64,000 nt of DNA. Origin: Sphingobacteriales bacterium. Lineage in GTDB: Bacteria > Bacteroidota > Bacteroidia > Chitinophagales > Chitinophagaceae. The position numbers and the translations under genes were made by a program. The stretch covers positions 1 to 64,000 of the forward strand of contig JACQDV010000035.1 in NCBI GenBank assembly GCA_016200915.1, given 5' to 3'. Below the pieces are notes generated by a model that had not been told where the DNA came from, did no database searches, and saw only the letters and a list, made by a program, of their open reading frames with translations. This document shows, one piece after another, positions 19,346 through 27,526 of the stretch (positions are counted from its first letter, which is position 1; every line of letters starts with the position of its first letter).

Positions 19346-21001
19346 TTATTTACTAATAAATACTTCTTTTCCATCTACCACAGTCCTCAAAACTTTCACA
19401 TCCCAAATTTTATCCGGCTGAATAGAAAACAAATCATCACTCAGCACCACAAAATCTGCCAGCATACCTGCTTTTAGTTTCCCCGTTTTATTTTCAAAGA
19501 AACCAGCATAAGCATTATTTACTGTGTAACATTTTAAAGCCTGTTCAACCGTAAGCTTTTGTTCAGGATACCAGCCATTGGGGTTTTTATCATCCAATGT
19601 TCTCCTGGTTACGGCTGCATAAATTCCTTCAATGGGTTTTAATGGAGCTACTGTCCAGTCTGAACCAAAGGTTAAAGTGGCGCCTGCATCTAACATACTT
19701 TTAAAAGCATAAGTTCCTTTCAGTCTTGCATCATCCAAACGTTTTGCCGCCCATCTTCCATCATCAATGGCGTGGTAAGGTTGCATGGAAGGAATAACAT
19801 GTAATGATGCAAACCTGGCGAATGCAGATTGTGTTACATGCTGTGCATGCTCTACTCTGAATCGTCTGTCCCTGTTTCCATTTTTCTTTTCAGCTTCTTC
19901 AAAAACATTCAGTATAAAATCATTTGCATGGTCACCAATCGCATGAACAGTTACATGCAAACCTGCTGAGTCTGCACTTAAAACCCATTTTCGCAAATCA
20001 TTGGTATCAGTGACAGTAAAACCATTGCTGGTTGGTGCATCCAAATAAGGTTGATAAAACCACGCAGTAGTGGAACCAAGTGAACCATCCACAAAACCTT
20101 TTAATCCTCCCCAGCGGAGCAAATCATCCCCTCTGCCATTTTTCTTTACAAACGAATCTAATTTTTGCCAGGTGTTTAACGCAACAAAAGAATAAATGCG
20201 TAAATCTAATTGTTTGTTTTGTTGTGCCCGGCGATAGGTTGCCATGTCAATCCATCCGCCATAACTTCCTACATCGTTAATTTGTGTTACACCATTTTCA
20301 AAAGCATGTTGCTGTGCTCTTTGAAAATATTCGTCTAATTCTTTTTCTGTTGCTACAGGAATAATGTTAAACATCAAATTCATCGCTTCATCTTTAATCA
20401 CACCAGTTGGTTCATCATTTTTATCTTTTACAATTACACCACCCGCAGGAGCTATTGTATTCTTATCAATTTTTGCAATAGCCAATGCTTTTGAATTAGC
20501 AAATGCCATATGTCCATCATAGCGACTAACAAACAATGGATGGTCACCTGTGACAGAATCAATCCAGTTTTTATTGGGTAATTCGCCGCCCCATGCTTCA
20601 TGGTCCCAGTCACCACCCTGTATCCAGCTATCACCGGGATGTTGCTGACAATAAGTTTTTAAAGTAGAAATGAATTCCTCTTTTGTTTTAGCTGTTCTTA
20701 AATTAACACTGGCGAGGTTGTATCCACCCGTTAAGAAGTGAGTATGATTATCAATAAAACCGGGAACAATCATTTTGCCGCCCACATCAATCATTTCCGT
20801 TTTATCTCCTTTTAATGCAGCATAATCTTTCCCGACAAAAATGATTTGATTGTCTTTGATGGCCATAGCTTCTGCTGATGGTTGTGCAGAATCTCCCGTC
20901 CATATTTTAGCATTGAAATAAATTGTATCTGCTGTTTCTTTTTGTGAACAGGCAACCAGGATAATATTGATAAATACAATCAGTCTGAATAATTTTCTCA
21001 T
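19346..21001 (-). CDS. YtcJ-like amidohydrolase, lipoprotein
   Basis: A 551-residue metal-dependent hydrolase of the amidohydrolase_3/YtcJ type. It begins with a lipoprotein signal (LIVFINIILVACSQK), so it is membrane-anchored in the envelope. Metal-binding and family motifs include VPGFIDNHTHFLTGG near residue 80, SRYDGHMAFANSKAL, LHVTVHAIGDHAN, RFRVEHAQHV, a GSDWTVAPLKP segment with the metal Asp, and the C-terminal GKLKAGMLADFVVLSDDLF. The substrate is unknown; related enzymes hydrolyse amides or formamides. It lies upstream of the toxin-antitoxin genes and after the aldo/keto reductase, all on the minus strand. Confidence 0.88.
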   Translation of the reverse strand: MRKLFRLIVFINIILVACSQKETADTIYFNAKIWTGDSAQPSAEAMAIKDNQIIFVGKDYAALKGDKTEMIDVGGKMIVPGFIDNHTHFLTGGYNLASVNLRTAKTKEEFISTLKTYCQQHPGDSWIQGGDWDHEAWGGELPNKNWIDSVTGDHPLFVSRYDGHMAFANSKALAIAKIDKNTIAPAGGVIVKDKNDEPTGVIKDEAMNLMFNIIPVATEKELDEYFQRAQQHAFENGVTQINDVGSYGGWIDMATYRRAQQNKQLDLRIYSFVALNTWQKLDSFVKKNGRGDDLLRWGGLKGFVDGSLGSTTAWFYQPYLDAPTSNGFTVTDTNDLRKWVLSADSAGLHVTVHAIGDHANDFILNVFEEAEKKNGNRDRRFRVEHAQHVTQSAFARFASLHVIPSMQPYHAIDDGRWAAKRLDDARLKGTYAFKSMLDAGATLTFGSDWTVAPLKPIEGIYAAVTRRTLDDKNPNGWYPEQKLTVEQALKCYTVNNAYAGFFENKTGKLKAGMLADFVVLSDDLFSIQPDKIWDVKVLRTVVDGKEVFISK

Positions 21002-21015
21002 ATAATATAATTAAG

Positions 21016-21037
21016 CCCCTTTAGGGGTTTGGGGTTT
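21016..21037. repeat. CCCCTTTAGGGG intergenic repeat, copy 1
   Basis: The short palindrome CCCCTTTAGGGG is followed by TTTGGGGTTT between the amidohydrolase and aldo/keto reductase genes. A near-identical unit occurs at 23271-23291. On the minus strand it could also serve as a weak terminator behind the reductase. Confidence 0.5.
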
Positions 21038-21923
21038 AAGCAACTTCATGACCAGTGGATGCTCTCCATAACATAAACCATTCCTGTCTTTCCATTTTTA
21101 TTTTTACTGCTTCCAGAGCTTTCTTTATTCTTTCTGTTTTGGATGTTCCCAATACAGGTATAATGCCGGAAGGATGTTGCAGTAACCAGCTCAATAAAAT
21201 CTGGTCAGGAGCTACACTATATTTTTCTGCCAGTAAATTTGCAACTGCAATAATGCGTTTAGCTCTTTCATCTTCTTCTGCCTGTGCAAATAAATTACCT
21301 CCACCTAAAGGACTCCAGGCAGCAGGGATAATATTTTTGGTGATGCACTGATCTAATGTTCCATCAATAAATGGTTTTAGATAAAGAATGGATATTTCAA
21401 TTTGATTGGTAATGATGGGAAATCTTGAAGCAATCATTTCCACTTGTGATGGAGTGAAATTGGAAACACCAAAGTGTAAAACTTTTCCCTGCTCTTTTAA
21501 ATGCGTAAAGGCTGCTGCTATTTCATCGGGATGCATTAAGGGATCGGGACGATGAATCAATAGCAGATCAATATAATCAGTATGTAAATGTTTTAAGGAT
21601 AGATTGGCTGAATGAATGATATGCTCTTTTGATGTATCATAATGCTTAATGGTGTGATGCGGACGGTTAGGTGTAACCATTTTAATTCCGCACTTGGTTA
21701 TTAATTGCATTTGTGAACGCAATTCTTTTCTTTCAGCCAATGCTTTACCAAATTCTTCTTCTGTTGTGTAATGCCCATAAATATCTGCATGGTCAAAACT
21801 GGTAATACCCATCTGCATGCAATCATCAATCAGTTGCAGGTACTGGTTGGTATCGAACTTACTTCCCCATATACCCCACTTCATTGTTCCGGCAATTACA
21901 GGAGAGAATTTTATTTGATTCAT
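21036..21923 (-). CDS. Aldo/keto reductase (YdhF-like)
   Basis: A 295-residue NAD(P)H-dependent oxidoreductase with a TIM-barrel fold. The catalytic tetrad is visible: Asp in FDHADIYGHY, Tyr four residues on, Lys in LITKCGIK and His in LLLIHRPDPLMHPDE. The last motif and HYDTSKEHI are typical of the YdhF subgroup. The cofactor-binding end (WSPLGGGNLF, IIPVLGTSKTERI) is intact. The physiological carbonyl substrate is unknown. It is a single gene with the start at 21923 (MNQIKFSPV). Confidence 0.92.
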   Translation of the reverse strand: MNQIKFSPVIAGTMKWGIWGSKFDTNQYLQLIDDCMQMGITSFDHADIYGHYTTEEEFGKALAERKELRSQMQLITKCGIKMVTPNRPHHTIKHYDTSKEHIIHSANLSLKHLHTDYIDLLLIHRPDPLMHPDEIAAAFTHLKEQGKVLHFGVSNFTPSQVEMIASRFPIITNQIEISILYLKPFIDGTLDQCITKNIIPAAWSPLGGGNLFAQAEEDERAKRIIAVANLLAEKYSVAPDQILLSWLLQHPSGIIPVLGTSKTERIKKALEAVKIKMERQEWFMLWRASTGHEVA

Positions 21924-22011
21924 TAGTAAGAATAAATTGTAATGAAAGTTAGTTCAATAAAATTGAAATGAGTTTTTGAACGTATTTTCAAAGCGTTCAT
22001 GATAATAAAAA

Positions 22012-22034
22012 AATCCTCCCGTACAGAGAGGATT
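22012..22034 (-). terminator. Terminator of the RRM-protein gene
   Basis: A 9-bp stem (AATCCTCTC / GGGAGGATT on the minus strand, one G-U pair) and 5-nt loop, followed by a T run, lies 27 nt past the stop codon. Confidence 0.75.
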
Positions 22035-22060
22035 CAATATTTTTTGAACTGCTGACTTAA

Positions 22061-22510
22061 TTAATAGTCGTTACCACCACGGTCACGGTTATAACCACCG
22101 CCATTACCACGGTCACGGTTGTAGCCGCCACCACCTTTGTAACCGCCGCCACCGCCGCGGCCACCGCCACCACCTTTGAAGCCGCCACCGCCGCCACGAC
22201 CACCGCCGCCGCCGCGGAAACCGCCGCCACCACCGCCGCGAAAACCACCACCACCGCCGCTGCGTTCTGGTTTGGCTTCTGCTTCGTTTAGTTTAAGGTT
22301 GCGACCCATAATTTCTTTGTCGTACAAACTGCTGAGTGCATTTTGTGCTTCGCTGGCTTCTGGCATTTCAACAAATCCAAAACCTTTGCTGCGACCGGTA
22401 AATTTGTCCATGATAATTTTTACACTGGCTACAGTACCGTACTGTTCAAAAAGAGTTCTTAAGTCATCCTCACTCATTTCCCAGGAGAGGTTGCCTACAT
22501 AAATGTTCAT
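22061..22510 (-). CDS. Glycine-rich RRM RNA-binding protein
   Basis: A 149-residue cytoplasmic protein. The first 80 residues form one RNA-recognition motif: RNP2 is IYVGNL at residues 3-8 and RNP1 is KGFGFVEM at about residues 43-50. The rest is a glycine/arginine/phenylalanine-rich tail (GGGGGFRGG, GGGYNRDRG repeats), which usually adds low-specificity RNA binding. Bacteroidota, like cyanobacteria, often encode such proteins with a post-transcriptional or cold-shock role. The start ATG at 22508-22510 is inside a 13-bp perfect inverted repeat in the mRNA (22505-22577), so translation may be structure-controlled. A terminator follows. Confidence 0.93.
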   Translation of the reverse strand: MNIYVGNLSWEMSEDDLRTLFEQYGTVASVKIIMDKFTGRSKGFGFVEMPEASEAQNALSSLYDKEIMGRNLKLNEAEAKPERSGGGGGFRGGGGGGFRGGGGGRGGGGGFKGGGGGRGGGGGYKGGGGYNRDRGNGGGYNRDRGGNDY

Positions 22511-22577
22511 TGTAACAATTGATTTAATGAAAAAAAACTTTTAAAAAACCCAAATGCAATAAGCTGTTACAATGAAC
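22505..22577 (-). promoter_or_regulatory. 5' leader hairpin sequestering the RRM-gene start codon
   Basis: Positions 22505-22517 (GTTCATTGTAACA on the plus strand) and 22565-22577 (TGTTACAATGAAC) are perfect reverse complements over 13 bp. In the mRNA the 3' arm contains the AUG and second codon. The 47-nt loop holds a U-rich run and four more possible base pairs (AUUG/CAAU) beyond a bulge. This is a candidate thermosensor or autoregulatory site; function is inferred. Confidence 0.6.
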
Positions 22578-22680
22578 TGAAGAAACCGGACAAGGTTAGC
22601 TTAATGTCAGCCATTGAAAAAACTATGCATAAAGAGCATAGTAAAGATAGTATTTTTTGATAAAGTGCCTAAAAATTAAA

Positions 22681-22702
22681 AGTCCCCAACTTGTTGGGGA
22701 CT
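22681..22702 (-). terminator. Terminator of rpsF-rpsR-rplI, also a repeat unit
   Basis: The perfect hairpin AGTCCCCAAC-TT-GTTGGGGACT is followed on the minus strand by TTTAATTTTTA, 25 nt past the rplI stop. A degenerate copy (19 of 22 positions) lies at 23193-23214 on the other side of rplI. Confidence 0.75.
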
Positions 22703-22727
22703 AACAATTGTTGTTATGGGGTAAGAA

Positions 22728-23174
22728 TTATTCAGCTACCACCTCAAATTGTACTTCAGTTTCGTTACCGTTACCAAAGTCAATTTTGGCTTTGTAAGTG
22801 CCCAATTCTTTAACATCGTCAATGATGTGGATACGGCGACGGTCAATTTCATAACCTTTCTGATCACGGATAGCACGGCCAATTTGTACAGAGGTTACGC
22901 TACCAAAAATCTTTCCGCTGGTACCAGTTTTAGCACCAATTTTTACCGGGCCTTCCTGTAATTTGGCAATTACGCTATTGATTTCAGCTAACATTTTAGC
23001 TTCTTTCTTTTGTAATTGCTTCATTCTTTCTTCCAGTTGAGCCAGGTTAGAAGGAGAAGCTTCTACCGCCATTTTTTGAGGAATTAAATAATTACGGGCA
23101 TAACCATTACGAACTTTTACCACTTCGTTGGCACCGCCAAGGTTATTTACATCCTGAATTAATATTACCTGCAT
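22728..23174 (-). CDS. rplI: 50S ribosomal protein L9
   Basis: A 148-residue protein with the L9 N-terminal signature (QVILIQDVNNLGGANEVVKV, then GYARNYLIPQKMAV) and a long connecting helix (LEERMKQLQKKEAKMLAEI). The C-terminal domain carries GKIFGSVTS and IGRAI. It is the last gene of the rpsF-rpsR-rplI operon, 116 nt behind rpsR. That gap is unusually long and holds two intergenic repeat elements. An intrinsic terminator follows. L9 bridges the L1 stalk base and influences frame maintenance. Confidence 0.97.
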   Translation of the reverse strand: MQVILIQDVNNLGGANEVVKVRNGYARNYLIPQKMAVEASPSNLAQLEERMKQLQKKEAKMLAEINSVIAKLQEGPVKIGAKTGTSGKIFGSVTSVQIGRAIRDQKGYEIDRRRIHIIDDVKELGTYKAKIDFGNGNETEVQFEVVAE

Positions 23175-23192
23175 TGTTTTGCATTTTTACCC

Positions 23193-23214
23193 AATCCCAA
23201 ACTTGTTCGGGACT
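23193..23214. repeat. Degenerate copy of the rplI terminator hairpin
   Basis: Matches the hairpin at 22681-22702 at 19 of 22 positions, keeping the ACTTGTT centre and the GGGACT end. It lies in the rpsR-rplI gap and can still form an imperfect stem. Confidence 0.5.
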
Positions 23215-23270
23215 TTCATCCGTTTTACCGGAATTAGGGTGGTTAAAAAATTTGTTTAAACTTATCCTTA

Positions 23271-23291
23271 CCCCTTCAGGGGCAGGGGTTT
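23271..23291. repeat. CCCCTTCAGGGG intergenic repeat, copy 2
   Basis: CCCCTTCAGGGG followed by CAGGGGTTT closely matches the unit at 21016-21037. It sits directly at the 3' end of rpsR and could form a small hairpin between rpsR and rplI. Confidence 0.5.
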
Positions 23292-23554
23292 TATTTCATT
23301 AAATCTGTTACGTAAGGTAACAATGCCATTTGACGGGCTTTCTTAATAGCATCGCCTACTTTACGCTGATACTTTAAAGAGTTACCGGTGATACGGCGGG
23401 GTAACATTTTACCCTGTTCGTTCAGGAATTTCTTTAAAAATTCAGCATCCTTGTAATCGATATAACGGATGCCCATCTTTTTGAAACGGCAATATTTTTT
23501 GCGGGGCTGTTCAGCCTTCATCGCCGTTAAATACTTGATTTCGTTTTTTGCCAT
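23291..23554 (-). CDS. rpsR: 30S ribosomal protein S18
   Basis: An 87-residue basic protein with the S18 core: [38 protein letters not shown] and the C-terminal [20 protein letters not shown]. It pairs with S6 on the 30S platform. The gene begins 4 nt after rpsF, as is usual for this operon, and is followed by a repeat-containing spacer before rplI. No single-strand-binding protein gene lies between rpsF and rpsR, in contrast to Proteobacteria and Firmicutes. Confidence 0.97.
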   Translation of the reverse strand: MAKNEIKYLTAMKAEQPRKKYCRFKKMGIRYIDYKDAEFLKKFLNEQGKMLPRRITGNSLKYQRKVGDAIKKARQMALLPYVTDLMK

Positions 23555-23558
23555 GGTA

Positions 23559-23915
23559 TTAAGCCTCCACTGCTGTTTCTGTTTTTGCGGCTACACCACT
23601 TCTCTTTTTGGCATTGTACTCGACGGCGTATTTATCGAGTGCAGTGAACATGTGACGCATCACTGATTCGTCACGCAGGAGCTGAATTTTCAGCTTCTCA
23701 TTGAAGTCGGATGGCGCCTTGTATTCCATTACCCAGTATAAACCTGTGGTTTTTTTGGCAATGGGGTACGCCAGTGATTTTAATCCCCAGGGATTTTCGT
23801 GCAATACTTCTCCGCCGTTTGTTTTAACGAGAGAAGCAATTTTTTTCTGCCCGGCTTTAAAATCCTCGTCAGAAAGCACAGGGGTAAAAATCACCATCAA
23901 TTCGTAATTGTTCAT
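23559..23915 (-). CDS. rpsF: 30S ribosomal protein S6
   Basis: A 118-residue protein with the S6 pattern: [18 protein letters not shown] at the N-terminus, [25 protein letters not shown] in the middle and [20 protein letters not shown] short Ala/Glu-rich tail closes it. First gene of the rpsF-rpsR-rplI operon, behind a consensus Bacteroidota promoter at 23959-23989. The 43-nt leader between promoter and start is A/T-rich; I could not make out a canonical S6:S18 leader motif in it. Confidence 0.97.
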   Translation of the reverse strand: MNNYELMVIFTPVLSDEDFKAGQKKIASLVKTNGGEVLHENPWGLKSLAYPIAKKTTGLYWVMEYKAPSDFNEKLKIQLLRDESVMRHMFTALDKYAVEYNAKKRSGVAAKTETAVEA

Positions 23916-23958
23916 TTCCCTGATTTTTGGTTAAAAAATAATTTTTTAAAATGGACGG

Positions 23959-23989
23959 CAAAGGTAGGGCTTTACACTGTAAGGGCAAA
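23959..23989 (-). promoter_or_regulatory. Promoter of rpsF operon (Bacteroidota -33/-7)
   Basis: On the minus strand TTTG (23986-23989), a 19-nt spacer and TACCTTTG (23959-23966) match the Bacteroidota consensus for the primary sigma factor exactly. Confidence 0.85.
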
Positions 23990-24191
23990 GGGCCTGAGCG
24001 AAAAAATTTAAAGGAATTTCATGGTCATTGATTAACCCCGGAATGCATTATCAGCCTGATTTTTATATGCTGGTTACCAGCAGCTAAGTCCTGAAATAGC
24101 TCTGACGGCGATTCTACCACCGTAAGAATCGAAGGCTCCGTTCAGTGCCGGTAAATCTATTTGACTTTTTACCTGAACAAATCGAATCTTC

Positions 24192-25424
24192 CTATCGCTG
24201 AATAAACAACTTTTGTGTTACCGAACCTTTAGCGTTGCTAACCCTCAAAAGATATATTCCATTTGCAAGGTTGGCAGTATTCATACTGGAAGTGGTGGTG
24301 CCGTTGAAAATTTTTGTTTGTGTTTGTTTCAGTATTCTCCCATTCAAATCTATTAACTGCAGGTTGCATTCAGCAGCAAAGGTTGATGTAATCTGAACAT
24401 TGAGATTTCCGCCTGTACCAAATGCTTTAACTGACAGACCAGAACTACTGATTAAATCATTGACGCCTGTAACAGTTGAGTTAAAGAAATATTTTGTTTG
24501 AACCGGATAGTGATCTGATGTAGTGGTTCCATAGTTAGTGATCCAGCTTTCGGCTTCAGTCTTTAATATTTTGGCCGAATTGGCTACATAGTAACTGTTC
24601 ATTTCATTACTGAGTGTTACATGATCAATCACATCAGGATAGTTAACTGTTGAGTTTTGTCCGGCCAAACTTAATGGTAATGTTACCGGAATATATTTGT
24701 CAGGCTGATTTAATACCGGATTATAGGAAGAGGCTGTAATGGGTGTCATTTCTGTGGTGATGGTTTGATCAAGGTCATCGTTATAATCACCCAATAAAAT
24801 AAAATTGGAAGATGAATATTGAAGATTTAAAGAATCTCTTACTTCCGCAATTCCATCCTGCCGGCGATAATAGGAATTGATTTTTTCATTGGTGCTACCG
24901 GTGTTAGCTTTTGCATGAACAGCGATAAATACAATTCTTTTGGTGGTATTGTTGATGGTTACATCAGCCTCCATTAAATACGGGAACCGTCCGCTTGCCC
25001 AATTGGTATAGGCTCCGGAACTTCCACCGGCTCTAAGAACACCGTACACTTTTATTTTATTAACTCTTGATGTTCTGTAAACAAAAGCAAGTTTTTGGGC
25101 GGTAGCGCAACTGCTTACAGAATTTCCTCCCGAACAAAAATCAGACACCACAAAATCATATCCCGGCAAGGAGGAAACAATATTTTGAAGTCTGTTAATA
25201 CTGACAATTTCAACCAATGCATACACATCTGCATTTAAATTCTGAATGATCGTTTGGACATTCGCTTCCTGTAAATTATCATCAGACGGGCCATTGGAAC
25301 TGCTGCCAAACCAATTCAAATTCCAATTCACCACTTTCAATGTGTCAGTAGTTATCTGGGCATCGGTATCAATTATGAGCAATAAAAAAAATGCCCATAC
25401 TAAGAGTCGTTTGGCAATATTCAT
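24192..25424 (-). CDS. Secreted endonuclease/exonuclease/phosphatase with T9SS sorting domain
   Basis: A 410-residue exported protein. After a signal peptide (LLVWAFFLLLIIDTDAQ) comes an EEP-fold phosphodiesterase domain. It carries VVNWNLNWFG (Asn), VYALVEIV (Glu), VFIAVHAKANTG (His), ILLGDYNDDLDQ (Asp/Asn) and TTSDHYPVQTKY (Asp-His), so the metal-dependent active site is complete. A CTD (about 335-410; VKAFGTGGNLNVQI, DLNGRILKQTQ, ANGIYLLRV, TQKLFIQR) directs it through T9SS. It is likely an extracellular nuclease or phosphodiesterase. It is monocistronic; the 276-nt gap to rpsF has no clear terminator. Confidence 0.88.
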   Translation of the reverse strand: MNIAKRLLVWAFFLLLIIDTDAQITTDTLKVVNWNLNWFGSSSNGPSDDNLQEANVQTIIQNLNADVYALVEIVSINRLQNIVSSLPGYDFVVSDFCSGGNSVSSCATAQKLAFVYRTSRVNKIKVYGVLRAGGSSGAYTNWASGRFPYLMEADVTINNTTKRIVFIAVHAKANTGSTNEKINSYYRRQDGIAEVRDSLNLQYSSSNFILLGDYNDDLDQTITTEMTPITASSYNPVLNQPDKYIPVTLPLSLAGQNSTVNYPDVIDHVTLSNEMNSYYVANSAKILKTEAESWITNYGTTTSDHYPVQTKYFFNSTVTGVNDLISSSGLSVKAFGTGGNLNVQITSTFAAECNLQLIDLNGRILKQTQTKIFNGTTTSSMNTANLANGIYLLRVSNAKGSVTQKLFIQR

Positions 25425-25550
25425 CTTTAAAAATGCTGAGGCGTTAAAAATTAAGATGAGGCTGAATGGATTTGCCGCTTACCGGCTTCAAAAGAATATC
25501 AGGCAGCTAATATCGCTTTTTATTTCTGAAAAAATTGCCTCCGCCCTCCC

Positions 25551-25558
25551 TAATTTTG
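25551..25558 (+). promoter_or_regulatory. Candidate -7 box upstream of htpG
   Basis: TAATTTTG matches the TAnnTTTG element 72 nt before htpG. No TTTG is found at the expected -33 distance, so the call is tentative. Confidence 0.4.
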
Positions 25559-25630
25559 CCAACCTGTCATTCGGCATGTGAATGGCATTTTATTTGAAAA
25601 GAGCAGCTTAGTTTTAAAACGATTTCTATT

Positions 25631-27481
25631 ATGCAAAAAGGAAGTATCAGAGTACAAACGGAAAATATTTTTCCCATCATTAAAAAATTTTTGTACAGCG
25701 ACCATGAAATTTTTCTCCGTGAATTGATCAGTAATGCTGTAGATGCTACGCAAAAATTAAAAACATTATCCTCCATTGGTGAAGCAAAAGGTGATTTAGG
25801 TGAATTAAGAATTGACGTGAAGCTGGATGCTGCCAATAAAACCATCACTATTTCCGATAAAGGTTTAGGTATGACTGCTGAGGAAGTAGAAAAATACATT
25901 AACCAGGTAGCATTTAGCGGAGCAGAAGAGTTTGTAAAAAAATACCAGGGGCAGAATGAAAACAGCATCATTGGCAAATTTGGTTTAGGTTTTTATTCTG
26001 CTTTTATGGTGAGTGATAAAGTGGAAGTGATTACCAAAAGTTATAAAGATGATGCTAAAGCAGTACGATGGGAATGTGATGGAAGTCCTGAATATAGTTT
26101 GGACGAAACGGAAAAAGAAACGAGAGGGACTGAAATTGTTTTGCATATTAATGAGGACAGTAAAGAATTTTTAGAGGCTCATCGTATCAGTGATATGCTG
26201 AATAAATTCTGCCGCTTTTTGCCGGTGCCAATTTTCTTTGATGAAAAACAAGTTAACAACACCAATCCTGCCTGGACAAAGAAGCCTTCTGAATTAACAA
26301 CAGAAGATTATCAGAATTTTTATAAAGAATTATATCCCTATAATGAAACGCCTTTGTTCTGGATTCATCTCAATGTAGATTATCCCTTTAATCTTACCGG
26401 TATTTTATATTTCCCTAAGATTAAACAGAGTTATGAAATACAAAAAGACAAAATACAGTTGTACTGCAACCAGGTATTTGTTACAGATGAAGTAAAAGAT
26501 ATTGTTCCTGAATTTTTAATGTTGTTGCAGGGTGTTATTGATAGCCCGGATATTCCATTGAATGTAAGCCGCAGTTATTTGCAGGGTGACCCGAATGTAA
26601 AAAAGATAAATGCACACATTACAAAGAAGGTTGCAGATAAACTTGAGGAGATATTCAATAAAGAAAGAAGTTCTTTTGAAGAGAAATGGGAAAGTCTTGG
26701 CTTGTTTGTAAAGTATGGAATGATGACGGATGATAAGTTTCTTGATAAAGCGAATAAGTTTCATATTATGGAAGATGCTGTTGGCGGTAAATTCTATACT
26801 TTGGAAGAGTACAGAGCTGCTACTGAAGCATTGCAGAAAAATAAAGAAGGTAAGTTGGTTATTCTTTATACTACCAACCCGGTACAGCAGGATGGCTACA
26901 TCAAAGCCTGTAAAGAAAAAGGTTATGTGGTGGTGAAATTAGAAACGATTGTAGATGCTTCCTTCATCAATCATATGGAGATGAAATGGGAGAATGTTCA
27001 CTTTACAAGAGTAGATGCAGATGTGGTAGATAATTTAATTGACAAACAGGAATTGAATGAGAGTGTTTTGGGAAAAGATGAAGAAACGAAATTAAAAGAG
27101 TTGTTTACCAAAGAAACACCCGAACTGCAGGTTACTGTTGAAATAAAAGGCCTGAGCAAAGAAGCCCCACCAGTAGTAGCTACAAGACCTGAGTTTATGC
27201 GTCGCATGAAAGACATGGCTGCATTAAGTGGACCAATGGGAAGTTTTTATGCCAACATGCCCGATGAAGTTACGTTGACAGTAAATGGTAATCATCCCAT
27301 CTATCAAAATGTACTGGCGGAAACGGATGCACAAAAACAAGAAAAGGTGGTACACAACTTAGCTGATTTGGCTTTACTGTCACAAGGGCTGCTGAAGGGA
27401 AATCAATTGACAGAATTTATTAACCGGAGTGTGGAGTTATTGAAAGGAGAGGAGAGGCCGAAGATAATTATGAATGAATAA
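25631..27481 (+). CDS. htpG: Hsp90 chaperone HtpG
   Basis: A 616-residue cytosolic ATP-dependent chaperone, matching HtpG length. The N-terminal GHKL ATPase is complete: FLRELISNAVDATQKL, ITISDKGLGMTAEEV, GKFGLGFYSAFMVSD and TRGTEIVLHI. The middle domain carries the catalytic-loop region around NVSRSYLQGDPNVKKI. The C-terminal dimerisation domain ends without the eukaryotic MEEVD, as expected. It is monocistronic, with a convergent terminator shared with the methyltransferase gene. A possible -7 box lies at 25551-25558; no CIRCE element is visible. Confidence 0.97.
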   Translation: MQKGSIRVQTENIFPIIKKFLYSDHEIFLRELISNAVDATQKLKTLSSIGEAKGDLGELRIDVKLDAANKTITISDKGLGMTAEEVEKYINQVAFSGAEEFVKKYQGQNENSIIGKFGLGFYSAFMVSDKVEVITKSYKDDAKAVRWECDGSPEYSLDETEKETRGTEIVLHINEDSKEFLEAHRISDMLNKFCRFLPVPIFFDEKQVNNTNPAWTKKPSELTTEDYQNFYKELYPYNETPLFWIHLNVDYPFNLTGILYFPKIKQSYEIQKDKIQLYCNQVFVTDEVKDIVPEFLMLLQGVIDSPDIPLNVSRSYLQGDPNVKKINAHITKKVADKLEEIFNKERSSFEEKWESLGLFVKYGMMTDDKFLDKANKFHIMEDAVGGKFYTLEEYRAATEALQKNKEGKLVILYTTNPVQQDGYIKACKEKGYVVVKLETIVDASFINHMEMKWENVHFTRVDADVVDNLIDKQELNESVLGKDEETKLKELFTKETPELQVTVEIKGLSKEAPPVVATRPEFMRRMKDMAALSGPMGSFYANMPDEVTLTVNGNHPIYQNVLAETDAQKQEKVVHNLADLALLSQGLLKGNQLTEFINRSVELLKGEERPKIIMNE

Positions 27482-27493
27482 TATATAGTAAAC

Positions 27494-27526
27494 AAAAGGC
27501 TTTACTTTTTTTATGTAGTGCCTTTT
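27494..27526. terminator. Convergent terminator between htpG and methyltransferase
   Basis: AAAAGGC at 27494-27500 pairs with GCCTTTT at 27520-27526. The loop is long and T-rich. The right arm touches the stop codon of the minus-strand gene. Confidence 0.5.

Noticed and set aside
22176-22502. Proline-rich plus-strand open frame opposite the RRM gene
   Set aside because: It is the antisense of the glycine-rich tail; long Pro runs are a by-product of GGN codons. The RRM motifs settle the coding strand.
25561-25630. CIRCE or similar heat-shock operator upstream of htpG
   Set aside because: The only inverted pair (CATTC / GAATG) is 5 bp and does not match the CIRCE consensus.
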